Below are positions 7,934 through 17,410 of a DNA stretch of 28,684 nucleotides, one piece after another. Where the stretch lies: positions 1-28,684 of the forward strand of contig DASVDK010000103.1 in assembly GCA_036381125.1 (NCBI GenBank). The letters run 5' to 3'. How positions within the stretch are numbered: the stretch's first letter is position 1; each line of letters starts with the position of its first letter. The translations under genes and the position numbers were made by a program. This DNA is from DASVDK01 sp036381125 [NCBI: Thermodesulfobacteriota bacterium]. Lineage in GTDB: Bacteria; DASVDK01. The notes under the pieces are model-generated. The model did not search any database. It saw only the letters and a list, made by a program, of their open reading frames with translations, and was not told the DNA's origin.

Positions 7934-9849
7934 TCGACGGCCGCGTCTCCGGGCAGGTGGACGACGAAGGTGCTCCCCCGTCCGGGGCCGCCGCTCTCGG
8001 CCCAGATCCGTCCGCCGTGGCGCGCGACGATCCGGCGGCAGATGGCGAGTCCGAGGCCGGTGCCCCGAGGCGCGCCGCCGCGCGGCAGCGCGGCCCGGCC
8101 CGGACCCCTCTCGACGCGGAAGAACGGTTCGAACACCCGATCGAGCGCCTCCGGGGCGATGCCTATGCCGGTGTCCCGGACGCGGATCGCGACGCCGGCC
8201 GCCCCGATCGGTCCGGCCTCGACCACGACCTCCCCCCCGGGCGGGGTGAACGTGACCGCGTTGGCGAGGAGGTTGACGAGCACCTGCTCGAGGTGAGCCG
8301 GCTCGGCGGGGACCGAGAGGCCGGGCGGCACCGCCGCCCGGAGGGCCACCCCCTTCTCGCGCGCCGGCGCGCCGATCAGCTCGAAGGCGGCCCCCATCGC
8401 GGCGGACAGCTCGACCGGCTCGAGGGCGATCGGCTCGTTGCCCGGGGCGAGCTTCGAGGCGTCGAGCAGGTCCTTGACCAGCGTCAGCATCGTCGAGAGG
8501 TTGCGCCGCGCGATCGCGATCAGCGCCTCGGGCCGCTCCCTGAGCCTGCCCTCCATCGCGCGCTCGAGCAGGCGGATCGTGCCGAGCGCGGAGGTGAGCG
8601 GGGTCCTGAGCTCGTGGGAGGCCCGGGCGAGGAACGCCTCGCGCGCCCGGGCGGCCGACTCGGCCTCGGCGCGGGCCGCCTGCTCGCGCGCCAGCAGCGC
8701 CGCCATCTCCCGCTCCCACGCCACGCGTTCGGTGACGTCGCGGGTGAAGCACCGCGTGTAGACGAGCCGGCCGTCCTCCCGGAGGCCGCTGGAGGCGATC
8801 AGCACCCGGCGGATCGAGCCGTCCTTGCAGCGGAGCCGGGCCGGGTAGTCGCGGAGCGGCTCGCCGCGCAGGAGCCGTGCCAGCATGTCGTCGATCACGT
8901 CGCGGTCGACGTGGAACTCGGCGACGTGGTGGCCGACGTACTCGTCGGGGGCATACCCGAGCATCTCCAGCTCGGCCCGGTTGGCCCAGAGGATCGTGCC
9001 GTCGGGCCCCACCCGGTGCAGCCCCTCCACCGCGTTCTCGAGGAAGTCGGAGAGTTCCGCCTCACGGCGCCGCAGCCGCGCCTCGAGCGCCGCCCGCGCC
9101 GCGACCTCGGCCTCGAGCGCGCTCGCCCGCTGCTGCAGCCGGGCGATCGCCCGCAGGCGGTCCTCCCCGGCCGCCAGTTCCGCATACCCGTCGGCCGGCA
9201 GGACCCGGGAGTGCACCTCGCAGATCTCGCCGAACGACGCTCCGTCCGCCGCGCTCGTGAAGCCGCGCATCGAGTAGGCGCAGAGGAGCGTGACGCCACG
9301 GCGCCTCGCCAGGCCGTTCCAGAGCGCCTCGAGGCGGAGGGTCGCCTCCCGGTTCCCCCGGGGCCAGAGGAGGGCGACCATCTCGCCGAAGACCCGTACC
9401 GGCGCGCGGCCCCCCCGGGAGGCGGCGGCGATCGCCCTCTCGATCACCTCGAGGAAGCGCCGCTCGTCCGGCTGCCCACGGTCCATGACGCGCGACAGCG
9501 TCTCGGCCGCGTCCAGGGCGACGTAGCGCCCGGGCGTCCGGTCGGCGGCGAGGTCGAGCCCCCCGGCGCGCAGTCGCGCCTCGATGCCGGCGCGGTGCGG
9601 CCCGGTGGCGATGACGACGCGCCCGCCGGCCGCATCGGCCCCATGGGCGATGAAGCGGCCGACCGTCTCCACGAGGAACGCGTCGCGCTCGTAGAACTGG
9701 ACCAGGTGGCCGCAGCCGACCCCGGCGGTCCGCCTCTCCGAGGCGTCCTGCTCGCGGCCGGTGTGCGAACCGGAACCCGCTGCCGGGTGATCGGGGTTCG
9801 TGGACGCGCGCCCCCTCTTCCGATCGGGTGTCCGTGGGCGCCGGGTCAT
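7921..9849 (-). CDS. MEDS-PAS hybrid sensor histidine kinase
   Basis: 642 residues, with no membrane segment or signal peptide, so it is likely a cytoplasmic sensor. After a basic linker, a MEDS domain (the sensory domain of DcmR-type regulators) runs from about 46 to 205, opening with H-L-V-Q-F-Y-E-R-D. Next come a charged helical linker (~215-260) and a PAS domain (~260-375). A HisKA H-box A-S-H-E-L-R-T-P-L follows with H412. The HATPase has an N-box near 525 (N-L-L-A-N-A-V), a G1 box D-T-G-I-G-I-A and a G2 box G-T-G-L-G-L-A-I near 596. All catalytic motifs are intact. ATG 9849 overlaps the stop of the upstream dehydrogenase gene (ATGA), implying translational coupling. No response regulator is encoded nearby. 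The 3' end overlaps the convergent Omp85 gene by 13 nt. The ligand sensed by MEDS is unknown here. Confidence 0.88.
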   Translation of the reverse strand: MTRRPRTPDRKRGRASTNPDHPAAGSGSHTGREQDASERRTAGVGCGHLVQFYERDAFLVETVGRFIAHGADAAGGRVVIATGPHRAGIEARLRAGGLDLAADRTPGRYVALDAAETLSRVMDRGQPDERRFLEVIERAIAAASRGGRAPVRVFGEMVALLWPRGNREATLRLEALWNGLARRRGVTLLCAYSMRGFTSAADGASFGEICEVHSRVLPADGYAELAAGEDRLRAIARLQQRASALEAEVAARAALEARLRRREAELSDFLENAVEGLHRVGPDGTILWANRAELEMLGYAPDEYVGHHVAEFHVDRDVIDDMLARLLRGEPLRDYPARLRCKDGSIRRVLIASSGLREDGRLVYTRCFTRDVTERVAWEREMAALLAREQAARAEAESAARAREAFLARASHELRTPLTSALGTIRLLERAMEGRLRERPEALIAIARRNLSTMLTLVKDLLDASKLAPGNEPIALEPVELSAAMGAAFELIGAPAREKGVALRAAVPPGLSVPAEPAHLEQVLVNLLANAVTFTPPGGEVVVEAGPIGAAGVAIRVRDTGIGIAPEALDRVFEPFFRVERGPGRAALPRGGAPRGTGLGLAICRRIVARHGGRIWAESGGPGRGSTFVVHLPGDAAVDQKT

Positions 9850-10886
9850 CGGCGCGGCGCCTGCCAGGCGGGCGGCTGGTTGTACCGATCGGCCGCGCGG
9901 CGTCCGAGGGCGGTGAGGGGCGAGCGGGTGAGGGGGGTCTCGCTCTCGTACCCGGCGCGCGTGGCCGTATCGAGACCGTCGGGAGCCGGCAGGAGGCGGT
10001 TGACGACGCCGAGGAGGTCGGCCGTCAACCCGGGGACGATGCCGTTCAGGCGTGCGAGGAGCGCCGCCTGCGGCGTCAGCGTGACCTCCGGGTCGCCCCG
10101 GCGCGTCGCGGCGACGATGCGGCGAGCCGCACGCTCGGCGCTCGTGGAGACCAGGGGGAGCGTGGCGCCGAGGCTGAACCAGGCGAACTCGGCCCGGTGC
10201 CGGCCGCCGAAGCGGGCGTTCAGGTGCGACCCGGTCCGCATGAGGCCCGGCACCACCGTCACCACCCGGATGCCGTCCCTGGCCAGCTCCGCGCGAAGGC
10301 CCTCCGAGAAGCCGACCGCGGCGAACTTCGCCGCGGCGTAGGGCAGCAGGTGCGGGATCGCGACCTTGCCGCCGATCGAGGTGATGGTGACGATCCGCCC
10401 CTCGCGCCGGCGGCGCATGCCGGGCAGCACGGCCAGGGTGGGGTGGAGGACGCCGAAGAACATCGCCCCCATCGCCGCCTCGAAGTCGTCCGCCGTGCGG
10501 GTCTCGATCGGCCCGACGACGATCGTCCCGGCGTTGTTGACCAGGACGTCGATGCGGCCGAAGCGCCGGGTTGCCGCCTCCACGAGCGCCTCCACGCTCG
10601 CCCGGTCGGCGACGTCGCACGGCCGAGCCAGCACCTCGGTGCCCCGGGCGACCAGGCGGCGGCGCGCCTCCTCGAGACCCGCCTCGCCGCGCGCGCAGAT
10701 GACCAGGTGCGCCCCCTCGCCGGCAAAGGCCTCGGCCAGCGCGAGCCCCAGGCCCCGGGAGCTGCCGGTGACGAGGACGACCCGGCCGGCGAGCGGCATG
10801 GCCGTCAGGCGGCGCGCGAGGGCCCGGCCGGCGAGGAGCGCGCCGAGGCCCGCGGCCGCGACAACGGCCGCGCGGCGGCTACTCAC
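9846..10886 (-). CDS. Short-chain dehydrogenase/reductase with N-terminal hydrophobic segment
   Basis: 346 residues. The classical SDR fold is shown by the NAD(P)-binding T-G-S-S-R-G-L-G (40-47), D91 after the third strand, N-N-A-G (117-120), and the catalytic S170, Y183 and K187 (Y-A-A-A-K). An Arg at 66, after the second strand, suggests NADP(H). The fourth tetrad position, usually Asn, aligns with M142 in M-F-F-G. Residues 6-20 form an Ala/Gly/Leu-rich hydrophobic segment between Arg pairs, possibly a membrane anchor. The ~80-residue C-terminal extension is longer than in minimal SDRs. The start is GTG 10886, overlapping the end of the 61-residue gene by 8 nt, and the stop overlaps the kinase ATG. 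The three genes are probably one transcript. Substrate unknown; the family is too diverse to predict one. Confidence 0.85.
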   Translation of the reverse strand: MSSRRAAVVAAAGLGALLAGRALARRLTAMPLAGRVVLVTGSSRGLGLALAEAFAGEGAHLVICARGEAGLEEARRRLVARGTEVLARPCDVADRASVEALVEAATRRFGRIDVLVNNAGTIVVGPIETRTADDFEAAMGAMFFGVLHPTLAVLPGMRRRREGRIVTITSIGGKVAIPHLLPYAAAKFAAVGFSEGLRAELARDGIRVVTVVPGLMRTGSHLNARFGGRHRAEFAWFSLGATLPLVSTSAERAARRIVAATRRGDPEVTLTPQAALLARLNGIVPGLTADLLGVVNRLLPAPDGLDTATRAGYESETPLTRSPLTALGRRAADRYNQPPAWQAPRR

Positions 10887-11064
10887 CCTTCGTGTGCCCT
10901 TCCACCCGGTGCCGCTTCATGACGGTCCGGGCCGCGGCCTCCTTCGCACGGCCGCCGTAGCGGCCGGAAGCCTCGGCCGACTCCTTGATATGCTCGTACA
11001 TGCGGTTTTCCCTGGCGCTCGCACCCGACAGGTGAGCCTTGCCGCCCGTCTTCTTCTCGGCCAT
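10879..11064 (-). CDS. Small basic protein of unknown function (61 aa)
   Basis: ATG 11064 is preceded by an AGGAGG site (complement of 11073-11079) at 8 nt. The protein is hydrophilic, with a segment R-M-Y-E-H-I-K-E-S followed by K-E-A-A-A-R-T-V-M-K-R-H-R. From memory this resembles a widespread small family, often labelled 'plasmid stabilization protein' in genomes, in which a YEHIK-x-S helix is followed by A-A-R-T-V-x-K. The label is not a demonstrated function. It is the first gene of the minus-strand unit, and its last 8 nt overlap the GTG of the dehydrogenase. It may be nucleic-acid binding given its charge, but that is a guess. Confidence 0.7.
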   Translation of the reverse strand: MAEKKTGGKAHLSGASARENRMYEHIKESAEASGRYGGRAKEAAARTVMKRHRVEGHTKGE

Positions 11065-11072
11065 GAGCGACG

Positions 11073-11090
11073 CCTCCTCGCGGGAGGAGC
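11073..11090. promoter_or_regulatory. Back-to-back Shine-Dalgarno sites forming an inverted repeat
   Basis: CTCCTC (11074-11079), GCGG, GAGGAG (11084-11089) is a perfect 6-bp inverted repeat in the 27-nt gap between the divergent ATGs at 11064 (minus) and 11092 (plus). One arm is the ribosome binding site of the minus gene, the other that of the plus gene. If either transcript starts upstream of the repeat, its Shine-Dalgarno could be hidden in a hairpin with a GCGG loop. Confidence 0.55.
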
Positions 11091-11091
11091 A

Positions 11092-11829
11092 ATGAAAAGA
11101 GCGTGCCGTCGCCCGGGGGAGCGTCCCGTGCGCATGGCCGCGCTGGCGCTGGCCGCGGCGCTGCCGCTCGGCGGCTGCGCCGGCCAGGGGCGCGGCCCGG
11201 CCGGCCTTCCCCCCGCGACCGGGCCGACGCACCTGGTCGACGCGGCCGTGGCCGCGGTCGGGCTCGACACCATCCTCCTGTCGGAGGTCCGCCTCGGCTG
11301 CGACCTCAATCGCGTGCGCGAGCTGCCGCCTCCCGTCGACCCGACCACCCTGGGACCCTGCCCGCCGGCCGAGGAGCAGGCCGTCCTCGACCAGCTCATC
11401 AACCAGGCCCTGATCCTCGAGGACGCGGTCCGGTTCAACATCGAGGTGCCGACCGAGGCGGTGGCGCGGGGCATCGAGCAGCTCGAGGCGCGGCTGGCCG
11501 GCCCGGACGGGCTCGACCGGCTGCTGGCCCGGTACGACCTCGACCGGGCCGCGTTGGAGGAGCGGATCGCTCGCGAGGTGCTCCTCGGCCGCTTCCTCGA
11601 GCGCCGCATCGGGCTCCTCGTGTTCGTGAGCCCGGACGAGATCGAACGGTACTACCCGCAGAACCGGGACCGCTTCGGCGGCGCACCGCTCGAGACGGTC
11701 GAGGCCGAGATCCGCACCTACCTCTCCCGGGTGAAGTACCGGGATGCGCTGGCCGAGTACATCGAGTCCCTCCGGAGCAGCGGCGACGTGAGGCGGCTCG
11801 GCGACACCGCGGGGGCGGGCGGGTCCTGA
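11092..11829 (+). CDS. SurA-N-like periplasmic chaperone-type lipoprotein
   Basis: 245 residues. ATG 11092 follows GGAGGAG closely. The N-terminus is a lipoprotein signal: several Arg, a hydrophobic run [10 protein letters not shown], then the lipobox L-G-G-C with C29. The mature part matches the pattern of the SurA N-terminal/trigger-factor-like chaperone domain. It starts with a [14 protein letters not shown] strand-helix, followed by [12 protein letters not shown] helices, a '[12 protein letters not shown]' segment that normally precedes the parvulin domain, and a closing helix [12 protein letters not shown]. No parvulin (PPIase) domain is present, so it should be a chaperone-like protein without isomerase activity. 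The nearby tamB/Omp85 pair supports a role in outer-membrane protein traffic. It faces the minus-strand unit divergently. Confidence 0.75.
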   Translation: MKRACRRPGERPVRMAALALAAALPLGGCAGQGRGPAGLPPATGPTHLVDAAVAAVGLDTILLSEVRLGCDLNRVRELPPPVDPTTLGPCPPAEEQAVLDQLINQALILEDAVRFNIEVPTEAVARGIEQLEARLAGPDGLDRLLARYDLDRAALEERIAREVLLGRFLERRIGLLVFVSPDEIERYYPQNRDRFGGAPLETVEAEIRTYLSRVKYRDALAEYIESLRSSGDVRRLGDTAGAGGS

Positions 11830-11837
11830 GGTCCGTC

Positions 11838-11867
11838 TTGCCCGGCCGCGGGGCGCAATGGTAGGAT
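11838..11867 (+). promoter_or_regulatory. Putative sigma70-type promoter for the pyrophosphatase genes
   Basis: TTGCCC (11838-11843), an 18-nt spacer and TAGGAT (11862-11867) match the -35 and -10 consensus at 4 of 6 positions each, in otherwise GC-rich DNA just after the preceding stop. A start near 11874 would leave a leader of roughly 100 nt before the ATG at 11972. Bases 11830-11971 hold no other feature I can support. Confidence 0.4.
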
Positions 11868-11971
11868 GCGCCGGTTTGGCTCGTGGCGTGGGTCACACGC
11901 CGCGTGCCGTCTCCGTGTCTTCCACCCAAGCGATCGTTGAGAGATCTGCTCAGCCAGGAGTCGACGCGCCC

Positions 11972-14020
<2,049 letters not shown>

Positions 14021-14072
14021 CAATCCGGACGGCCGCCGTCCCGGCGCGACGGGGGCAATGAGGCTCCCCGCG

Positions 14073-14090
14073 CCGGCGGCCGGCCGCCGG
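14073..14090. repeat. Perfect 18-bp GC palindrome between the two pyrophosphatase genes
   Basis: CCGGCGGCCGGCCGCCGG at 14073-14090 is its own reverse complement. It lies in the 84-nt gap, just before the GAGGA site of the second gene. As RNA it could form a strong stem acting as an attenuator, a 3'-end protector of the first cistron or a processing signal. As DNA it could bind a dimeric protein. Confidence 0.5.
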
Positions 14091-14104
14091 TTCACGAGGA
14101 CGCC

Positions 14105-16225
14105 ATGCCCAGTACCACGCCCGTCTTCGACGGCATCGGGGCGACCGTCGGTCTGATCTTCGTCATCAGCCTCTCCTCCCTCGCCTTCGCGGCCTGGCTC
14201 GCGGCCTGGGTCCTTCGCAAGGACGCCGGCACGTCGGCCATGCGGGTCATCAGCGACGCCATCCAGGAGGGCGCCGAGGCCTTCCTGCGCCGGCAGTACC
14301 GGACCATCGCGTGGCTCTCGCTCGTCGTGGCGGGGCTGCTGCTCGTCTTCTACGGGTTCGAGAAGGGCGACTGGGGCCTGTCGGGCAAGATCGTCGCCTC
14401 GTTCCTCATCGGCGCGCTCTGCTCGGCCCTGGCCGGATACATCGGCATGTACGTCTCCATCCGCGCCAACATCCGCACCGCCTCGGCGGCGCGCACGAGC
14501 CTGGCGAGCGCGCTGGCCATCGCGCTGCGCGGCGGCGCCGTGTCGGGTCTGACGGTCGTGGCGATGAGCCTCGTCGGCGTGGGCGGGCTCTTCGTCCTGT
14601 TCGGCGGGATGGGGTCGCCGGAGGCGGCACGGGCCGTCCCGTACCAGATCGTCGGCTTCGGCTTCGGGGCCTCCTTCGTGGCGCTCTTCGCGCAGCTCGG
14701 CGGCGGCATCTACACGAAGGCCGCCGACGTGGGGGCCGACCTGGTCGGCAAGGTCGAGGCCGGCATCCCGGAGGACGACCCGCGCAATCCGGCGGTCATC
14801 GCCGACCTCGTCGGCGACAACGTCGGCGACTGCGCCGGCCGCGGCGCCGACCTCTTCGAGTCGACCGCCGCCGAGAACATCGGGGCGATGATCCTCGGCG
14901 TCGCGCTCTACCCGATCTACGGCTGGGGCGGCATCCTCTTCCCGCTCGTCGCCCGGGCGTTCGGCATCATCGCCACGATCGTCGGGATCATGTCGGTCAA
15001 GGCGAAGGAGACGGAGGACCCGATGGCCGCGCTGAACCGGGGCTACTACGTCACCTCGGCCCTCGCGATCCTCGGCTTCTACCTCGCCGTCCGCTGGCTC
15101 CTCGGCAACAACGGCTGGTTCTTCGCCGCGGGCGTCATCGGCATCCTCACGTCGATCGCCTTCGTGTACATCACGCAGTACTACACCGAGTACCGCTACC
15201 GCCCGGTGCGCGACATCGCGCAGGCGTCGCAGACCGGGCCGGCCACGAACATCATCGCCGGCTTCGCGGTCGGCCTCGAGTGCACCGCTCTGCCGGTCTT
15301 CGTCATCTCGGCCGCACTCCTCGCAGCCTTCTACTGCGGCGTCCAGAGCGACATCCAGGCGGCCGGCGTGAGCGACGTCCAGGCCGGCCTCTACGGGACC
15401 GCCGTCGCCACCATGGGGATGCTCGGCACCGCCGCCTACATCCTCGCCATGGACACCTTCGGGCCGATCACCGACAACGCGGGCGGCATCATCGAGATGA
15501 GCCAGCAGCCCGAGGAGGTCCGGCAGAAGACCGACCGCCTCGACGCCGTCGGCAACACCACCAAGGCGCTGACGAAGGGCTACGCCATCGGCTCGGCCGC
15601 CCTCGCCGCGTTCCTCCTCTTCTCCGCCTACCTCGACGAGGTCACGGCGCTCACCGGCCGGCCGTTCCACTCCGTGGACCTCGGCAAGATCGAGGTCTTC
15701 GTGGGGGCGCTCCTCGGCGCCATGCTCGTCTTCTGGTTCAGCGCCCTGGCCATCAAGGCGGTCGGCAAGGCGGCCTATTACGTCATCAACGAGGTGCGCC
15801 GCCAGTTCAGGGAGAACCCCGGGATCATGGCGGGCACGGCCAAGCCCGACTACGCCCGGTGCGTCGACATCGTCACCGGCGGCGCGCTCCGGCAGATGGT
15901 CGTGCCGGGCCTCCTGGCCGTCGTCATGCCGGTCGCGGTCGGCCTCGTCCTCAGGGCCGAGGCGGTGGCGGCCTTCCTCATGGTGGGCACGATCGCCGGC
16001 ATCCTGGTCGCCCTCGTGCTCAACAACGGCGGCGGCGCCTGGGACAACGCCAAGAAGTTCATCGAGACCGGGCAGTACGGCGGCAAGCGCTCGGAGGCGC
16101 ACAAGGCGGCCGTCGTCGGCGACACCGTCGGCGACCCCTTCAAGGACACCGCCGGGCCGTCGCTCCACGTCCTGATCAAGCTCCTCAGCACGATCACCCT
16201 CGTGCTGGCGCCGCTGTTCATCTGA
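14105..16225 (+). CDS. hppA: Membrane proton-pumping pyrophosphatase, K+-independent type
   Basis: 706 residues with about 16 hydrophobic segments. The PPi-site motifs are complete: [28 protein letters not shown] and the C-terminal [12 protein letters not shown]. The class-defining site reads [10 protein letters not shown] with K487 and T490. These are the residues of K+-independent enzymes, which are H+ pumps in all cases I know. The gating region [10 protein letters not shown] (E252, E257) also matches that class and differs from F-E-S-Y-V-G-S in the neighbour. ATG 14105 follows GAGGA with a short spacer. It probably shares the upstream promoter, though a palindrome sits in the gap. Inorganic PPi from biosynthesis would fuel it in the cytoplasmic membrane. 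Confidence 0.95.
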   Translation: MPSTTPVFDGIGATVGLIFVISLSSLAFAAWLAAWVLRKDAGTSAMRVISDAIQEGAEAFLRRQYRTIAWLSLVVAGLLLVFYGFEKGDWGLSGKIVASFLIGALCSALAGYIGMYVSIRANIRTASAARTSLASALAIALRGGAVSGLTVVAMSLVGVGGLFVLFGGMGSPEAARAVPYQIVGFGFGASFVALFAQLGGGIYTKAADVGADLVGKVEAGIPEDDPRNPAVIADLVGDNVGDCAGRGADLFESTAAENIGAMILGVALYPIYGWGGILFPLVARAFGIIATIVGIMSVKAKETEDPMAALNRGYYVTSALAILGFYLAVRWLLGNNGWFFAAGVIGILTSIAFVYITQYYTEYRYRPVRDIAQASQTGPATNIIAGFAVGLECTALPVFVISAALLAAFYCGVQSDIQAAGVSDVQAGLYGTAVATMGMLGTAAYILAMDTFGPITDNAGGIIEMSQQPEEVRQKTDRLDAVGNTTKALTKGYAIGSAALAAFLLFSAYLDEVTALTGRPFHSVDLGKIEVFVGALLGAMLVFWFSALAIKAVGKAAYYVINEVRRQFRENPGIMAGTAKPDYARCVDIVTGGALRQMVVPGLLAVVMPVAVGLVLRAEAVAAFLMVGTIAGILVALVLNNGGGAWDNAKKFIETGQYGGKRSEAHKAAVVGDTVGDPFKDTAGPSLHVLIKLLSTITLVLAPLFI

Positions 16226-16247
16226 GCGGCCCCTCTCCACACCGTCC

Positions 16248-16280
16248 TGCGCCCCGGCCGGCCTAGCCGGGCGGGGCGCA
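16248..16280 (+). terminator. GC hairpin after the pyrophosphatase genes
   Basis: TGCGCCCC (16248-16255) pairs perfectly with GGGGCGCA (16273-16280). The interior can extend the stem (GGCCGG with CCGGGC) across one mismatch. It lies 22 nt after the stop of the second pyrophosphatase gene. There is no U-tract, so it may be a transcript-end stabiliser rather than a classical terminator. Confidence 0.5.
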
Positions 16281-16354
16281 GCCGCCTTCTGCCCTCCGTA
16301 ATAGACCTGATTGACCCCCTCCGGGCCGGGCAGTACCCTCGGCCAGCTTCCAAC

Positions 16355-16369
16355 AGGAGGTGCCATCTG
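16355..16369 (+). promoter_or_regulatory. Ribosome binding site pointing to a CTG start codon
   Basis: AGGAGG at 16355-16360 is a full-strength Shine-Dalgarno. The in-frame codon at the right distance (6 nt) is CTG 16367. The next conventional start in frame is TTG 16385, 24 nt away, too far to use this site. No in-frame ATG or GTG lies between them. Confidence 0.5.
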
Positions 16370-16930
16370 CGCGCGAATGTTGCGTTGCTCCTGACGCTCG
16401 TTCTCGGCGTCCCCACGGCATCCGTGACGGCTCAGGAGTCGTCGAAACCTGGCGGCAGGGTGACCAACGAGGTCGAGGTGATCGCGACCGTCGAGGCGAT
16501 CGACCGAGACCAGCGAGTCGTCACCATGCGCGGGCCCCAGGGCCGCGTGGTAGACGTCAAGGTACCGCCCGAGGCACAGAACCTGGACCAGGTCGAGGTC
16601 GGCGACCGGATCCGGGTCCGCTACCTCGAGGGGCTCGCCATCATGGTGGAGCCTGCGGGAGGGGGACCGAGCGCCAGTCAGTCCGGGACCGTGAGGCTCG
16701 CCCCCAAGGGCGCGACGCCGGGAGGGGTTGCCGTACAGGTACGGCAGATCAGGGCGCGCGTCGACGCGGTCGACCACGCGCAGCGCACCGTGACGCTCAC
16801 GGGCCCGCAAGGGCGGACCGTGACGCTGCCGGTGGACCCGAGCGTCGAGCGGTTCGACCAGGTGAAGCCGGGCGACGAGGTGGTCGTCGCCTACGCCGAG
16901 TCCCTCGCGCTCTCCCTCGTGAAGGAGTAG
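16367..16930 (+). CDS. Secreted protein with two duplicated beta-rich repeats, unknown function
   Basis: 187 residues if read from CTG 16367. That start adds L-R-A-N-V-A before the hydrophobic stretch and gives a proper signal peptide (basic n-region, L-L-L-T-L-V-L-G core, cleavage around S-V-T-A-Q). A start at TTG 16385 would leave the signal without any positive charge. The mature protein is an internal duplication. Repeat 1 ([16 protein letters not shown] to G-L-A-I-M-V-E-P) and repeat 2 ([16 protein letters not shown] to S-L-A-L-S-L-V-K) share G-P-Q-G-R, an F/L-D-Q-V-x-x-G-D core and A/L-L-x-L endings. The pattern suggests two small OB-like beta barrels. Similar single-domain periplasmic proteins are common in Proteobacteria, without a known function. 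A perfect hairpin follows the stop. Confidence 0.72.
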   Translation: MRANVALLLTLVLGVPTASVTAQESSKPGGRVTNEVEVIATVEAIDRDQRVVTMRGPQGRVVDVKVPPEAQNLDQVEVGDRIRVRYLEGLAIMVEPAGGGPSASQSGTVRLAPKGATPGGVAVQVRQIRARVDAVDHAQRTVTLTGPQGRTVTLPVDPSVERFDQVKPGDEVVVAYAESLALSLVKE

Positions 16931-16951
16931 CGCCGGGCGCACCGACCGCGG

Positions 16952-16986
16952 CCCGGCCCCTTCCTCCCGGTGAGGAAGGGGCCGGG
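16952..16986. terminator. Bidirectional terminator between convergent genes
   Basis: CCCGGCCCCTTCCTC (16952-16966), loop CCGGT, GAGGAAGGGGCCGGG (16972-16986) form a perfect 15-bp stem. It fills the 63-nt gap between the stops at 16930 (plus) and 16994 (minus). Downstream on the plus strand comes TGTT; no long U-tract follows on either strand. Confidence 0.75.
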
Positions 16987-16993
16987 TGTTCCC

Positions 16994-17383
16994 TCACCAG
17001 TTGAGCCCGGGCGTCAAGTACTCCCACTCGAACGTCGTCGGCGCCATGGGGCGCGGAGTCTCCTGCTCGAGGCGAGCGCCGCTCGAGAGCTGGCGGTAGC
17101 GGACGTACTCCGCCTGGCGCCCCACGTAGAGACACTTGCAGCCGTAGGGATCGGCGAGCGTGTAGACGGGCTCCCCCTTGTACTCGCGAGGGACGACGAC
17201 CAGGGTCGGGGTGAGCTGCTCGAGCTTCGCGAGCTTCTCGGGCGTGTCGGCGCGGATCATCTGGAAGCCGGCCTGCTGGACGAGATCGATGGGCGTCGGG
17301 AGCGCGCCTGCGGCGAGCGGCGGCGCGGTCGAGAGAACGCCGGCGGCGAGGCCGGTCACGAGACACGCGAGTGCACGGATCAT
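16994..17383 (-). CDS. Small secreted protein with a CxC motif, unknown function
   Basis: 129 residues. ATG 17383 follows GAGGAGG (complement of 17389-17395). The N-terminus M-I-R-A-L-A-C-L-V-T-G-L-A-A-G-V-L is a signal peptide with cleavage likely near L-A-A-G-A, so the protein is probably periplasmic. The mature part has a helical segment (T-P-E-K-L-A-K-L-E-Q-L), a strand V-V-V-P-R-E-Y-K-G-E-P-V-Y, then the distinctive A-D-P-Y-G-C-K-C-L-Y-V-G followed by a Tyr/Arg-rich helix (EYVRYRQL). The two cysteines one residue apart could bind a metal or form a redox pair. I recall similar short proteins in related environmental genomes but no assigned function. It converges on the duplicated-repeat protein and shares its terminator. 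Confidence 0.65.
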   Translation of the reverse strand: MIRALACLVTGLAAGVLSTAPPLAAGALPTPIDLVQQAGFQMIRADTPEKLAKLEQLTPTLVVVPREYKGEPVYTLADPYGCKCLYVGRQAEYVRYRQLSSGARLEQETPRPMAPTTFEWEYLTPGLNW

Positions 17384-17389
17384 ACGAGC

Positions 17390-17410
17390 CTCCTCATGAG
17401 ATGTGAGGAG
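17390..17410 (-). promoter_or_regulatory. Inverted repeat covering the Shine-Dalgarno of the CxC protein
   Basis: CTCCTCA (17390-17396) and TGAGGAG (17404-17410) form a perfect 7-bp inverted repeat with a 7-nt loop. In the minus-strand transcript the downstream arm is the ribosome binding site, so a folded leader would hide it. If the promoter is instead TTGCCG-N16-TACGCT, transcription would begin inside the repeat and the hairpin could not form; then it might be an operator. Confidence 0.4.

Noticed and set aside
4853-8752. A 1299-residue minus-strand open frame over the Omp85 gene
   Set aside because: It has no domain over its length, and the intact Omp85 reading on the plus strand explains the region.
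5071-10341. A 1756-residue plus-strand open frame across the Omp85 and kinase genes
   Set aside because: It is in a shadow frame of one gene and antisense to two others. The translation is low-complexity and has no family features.
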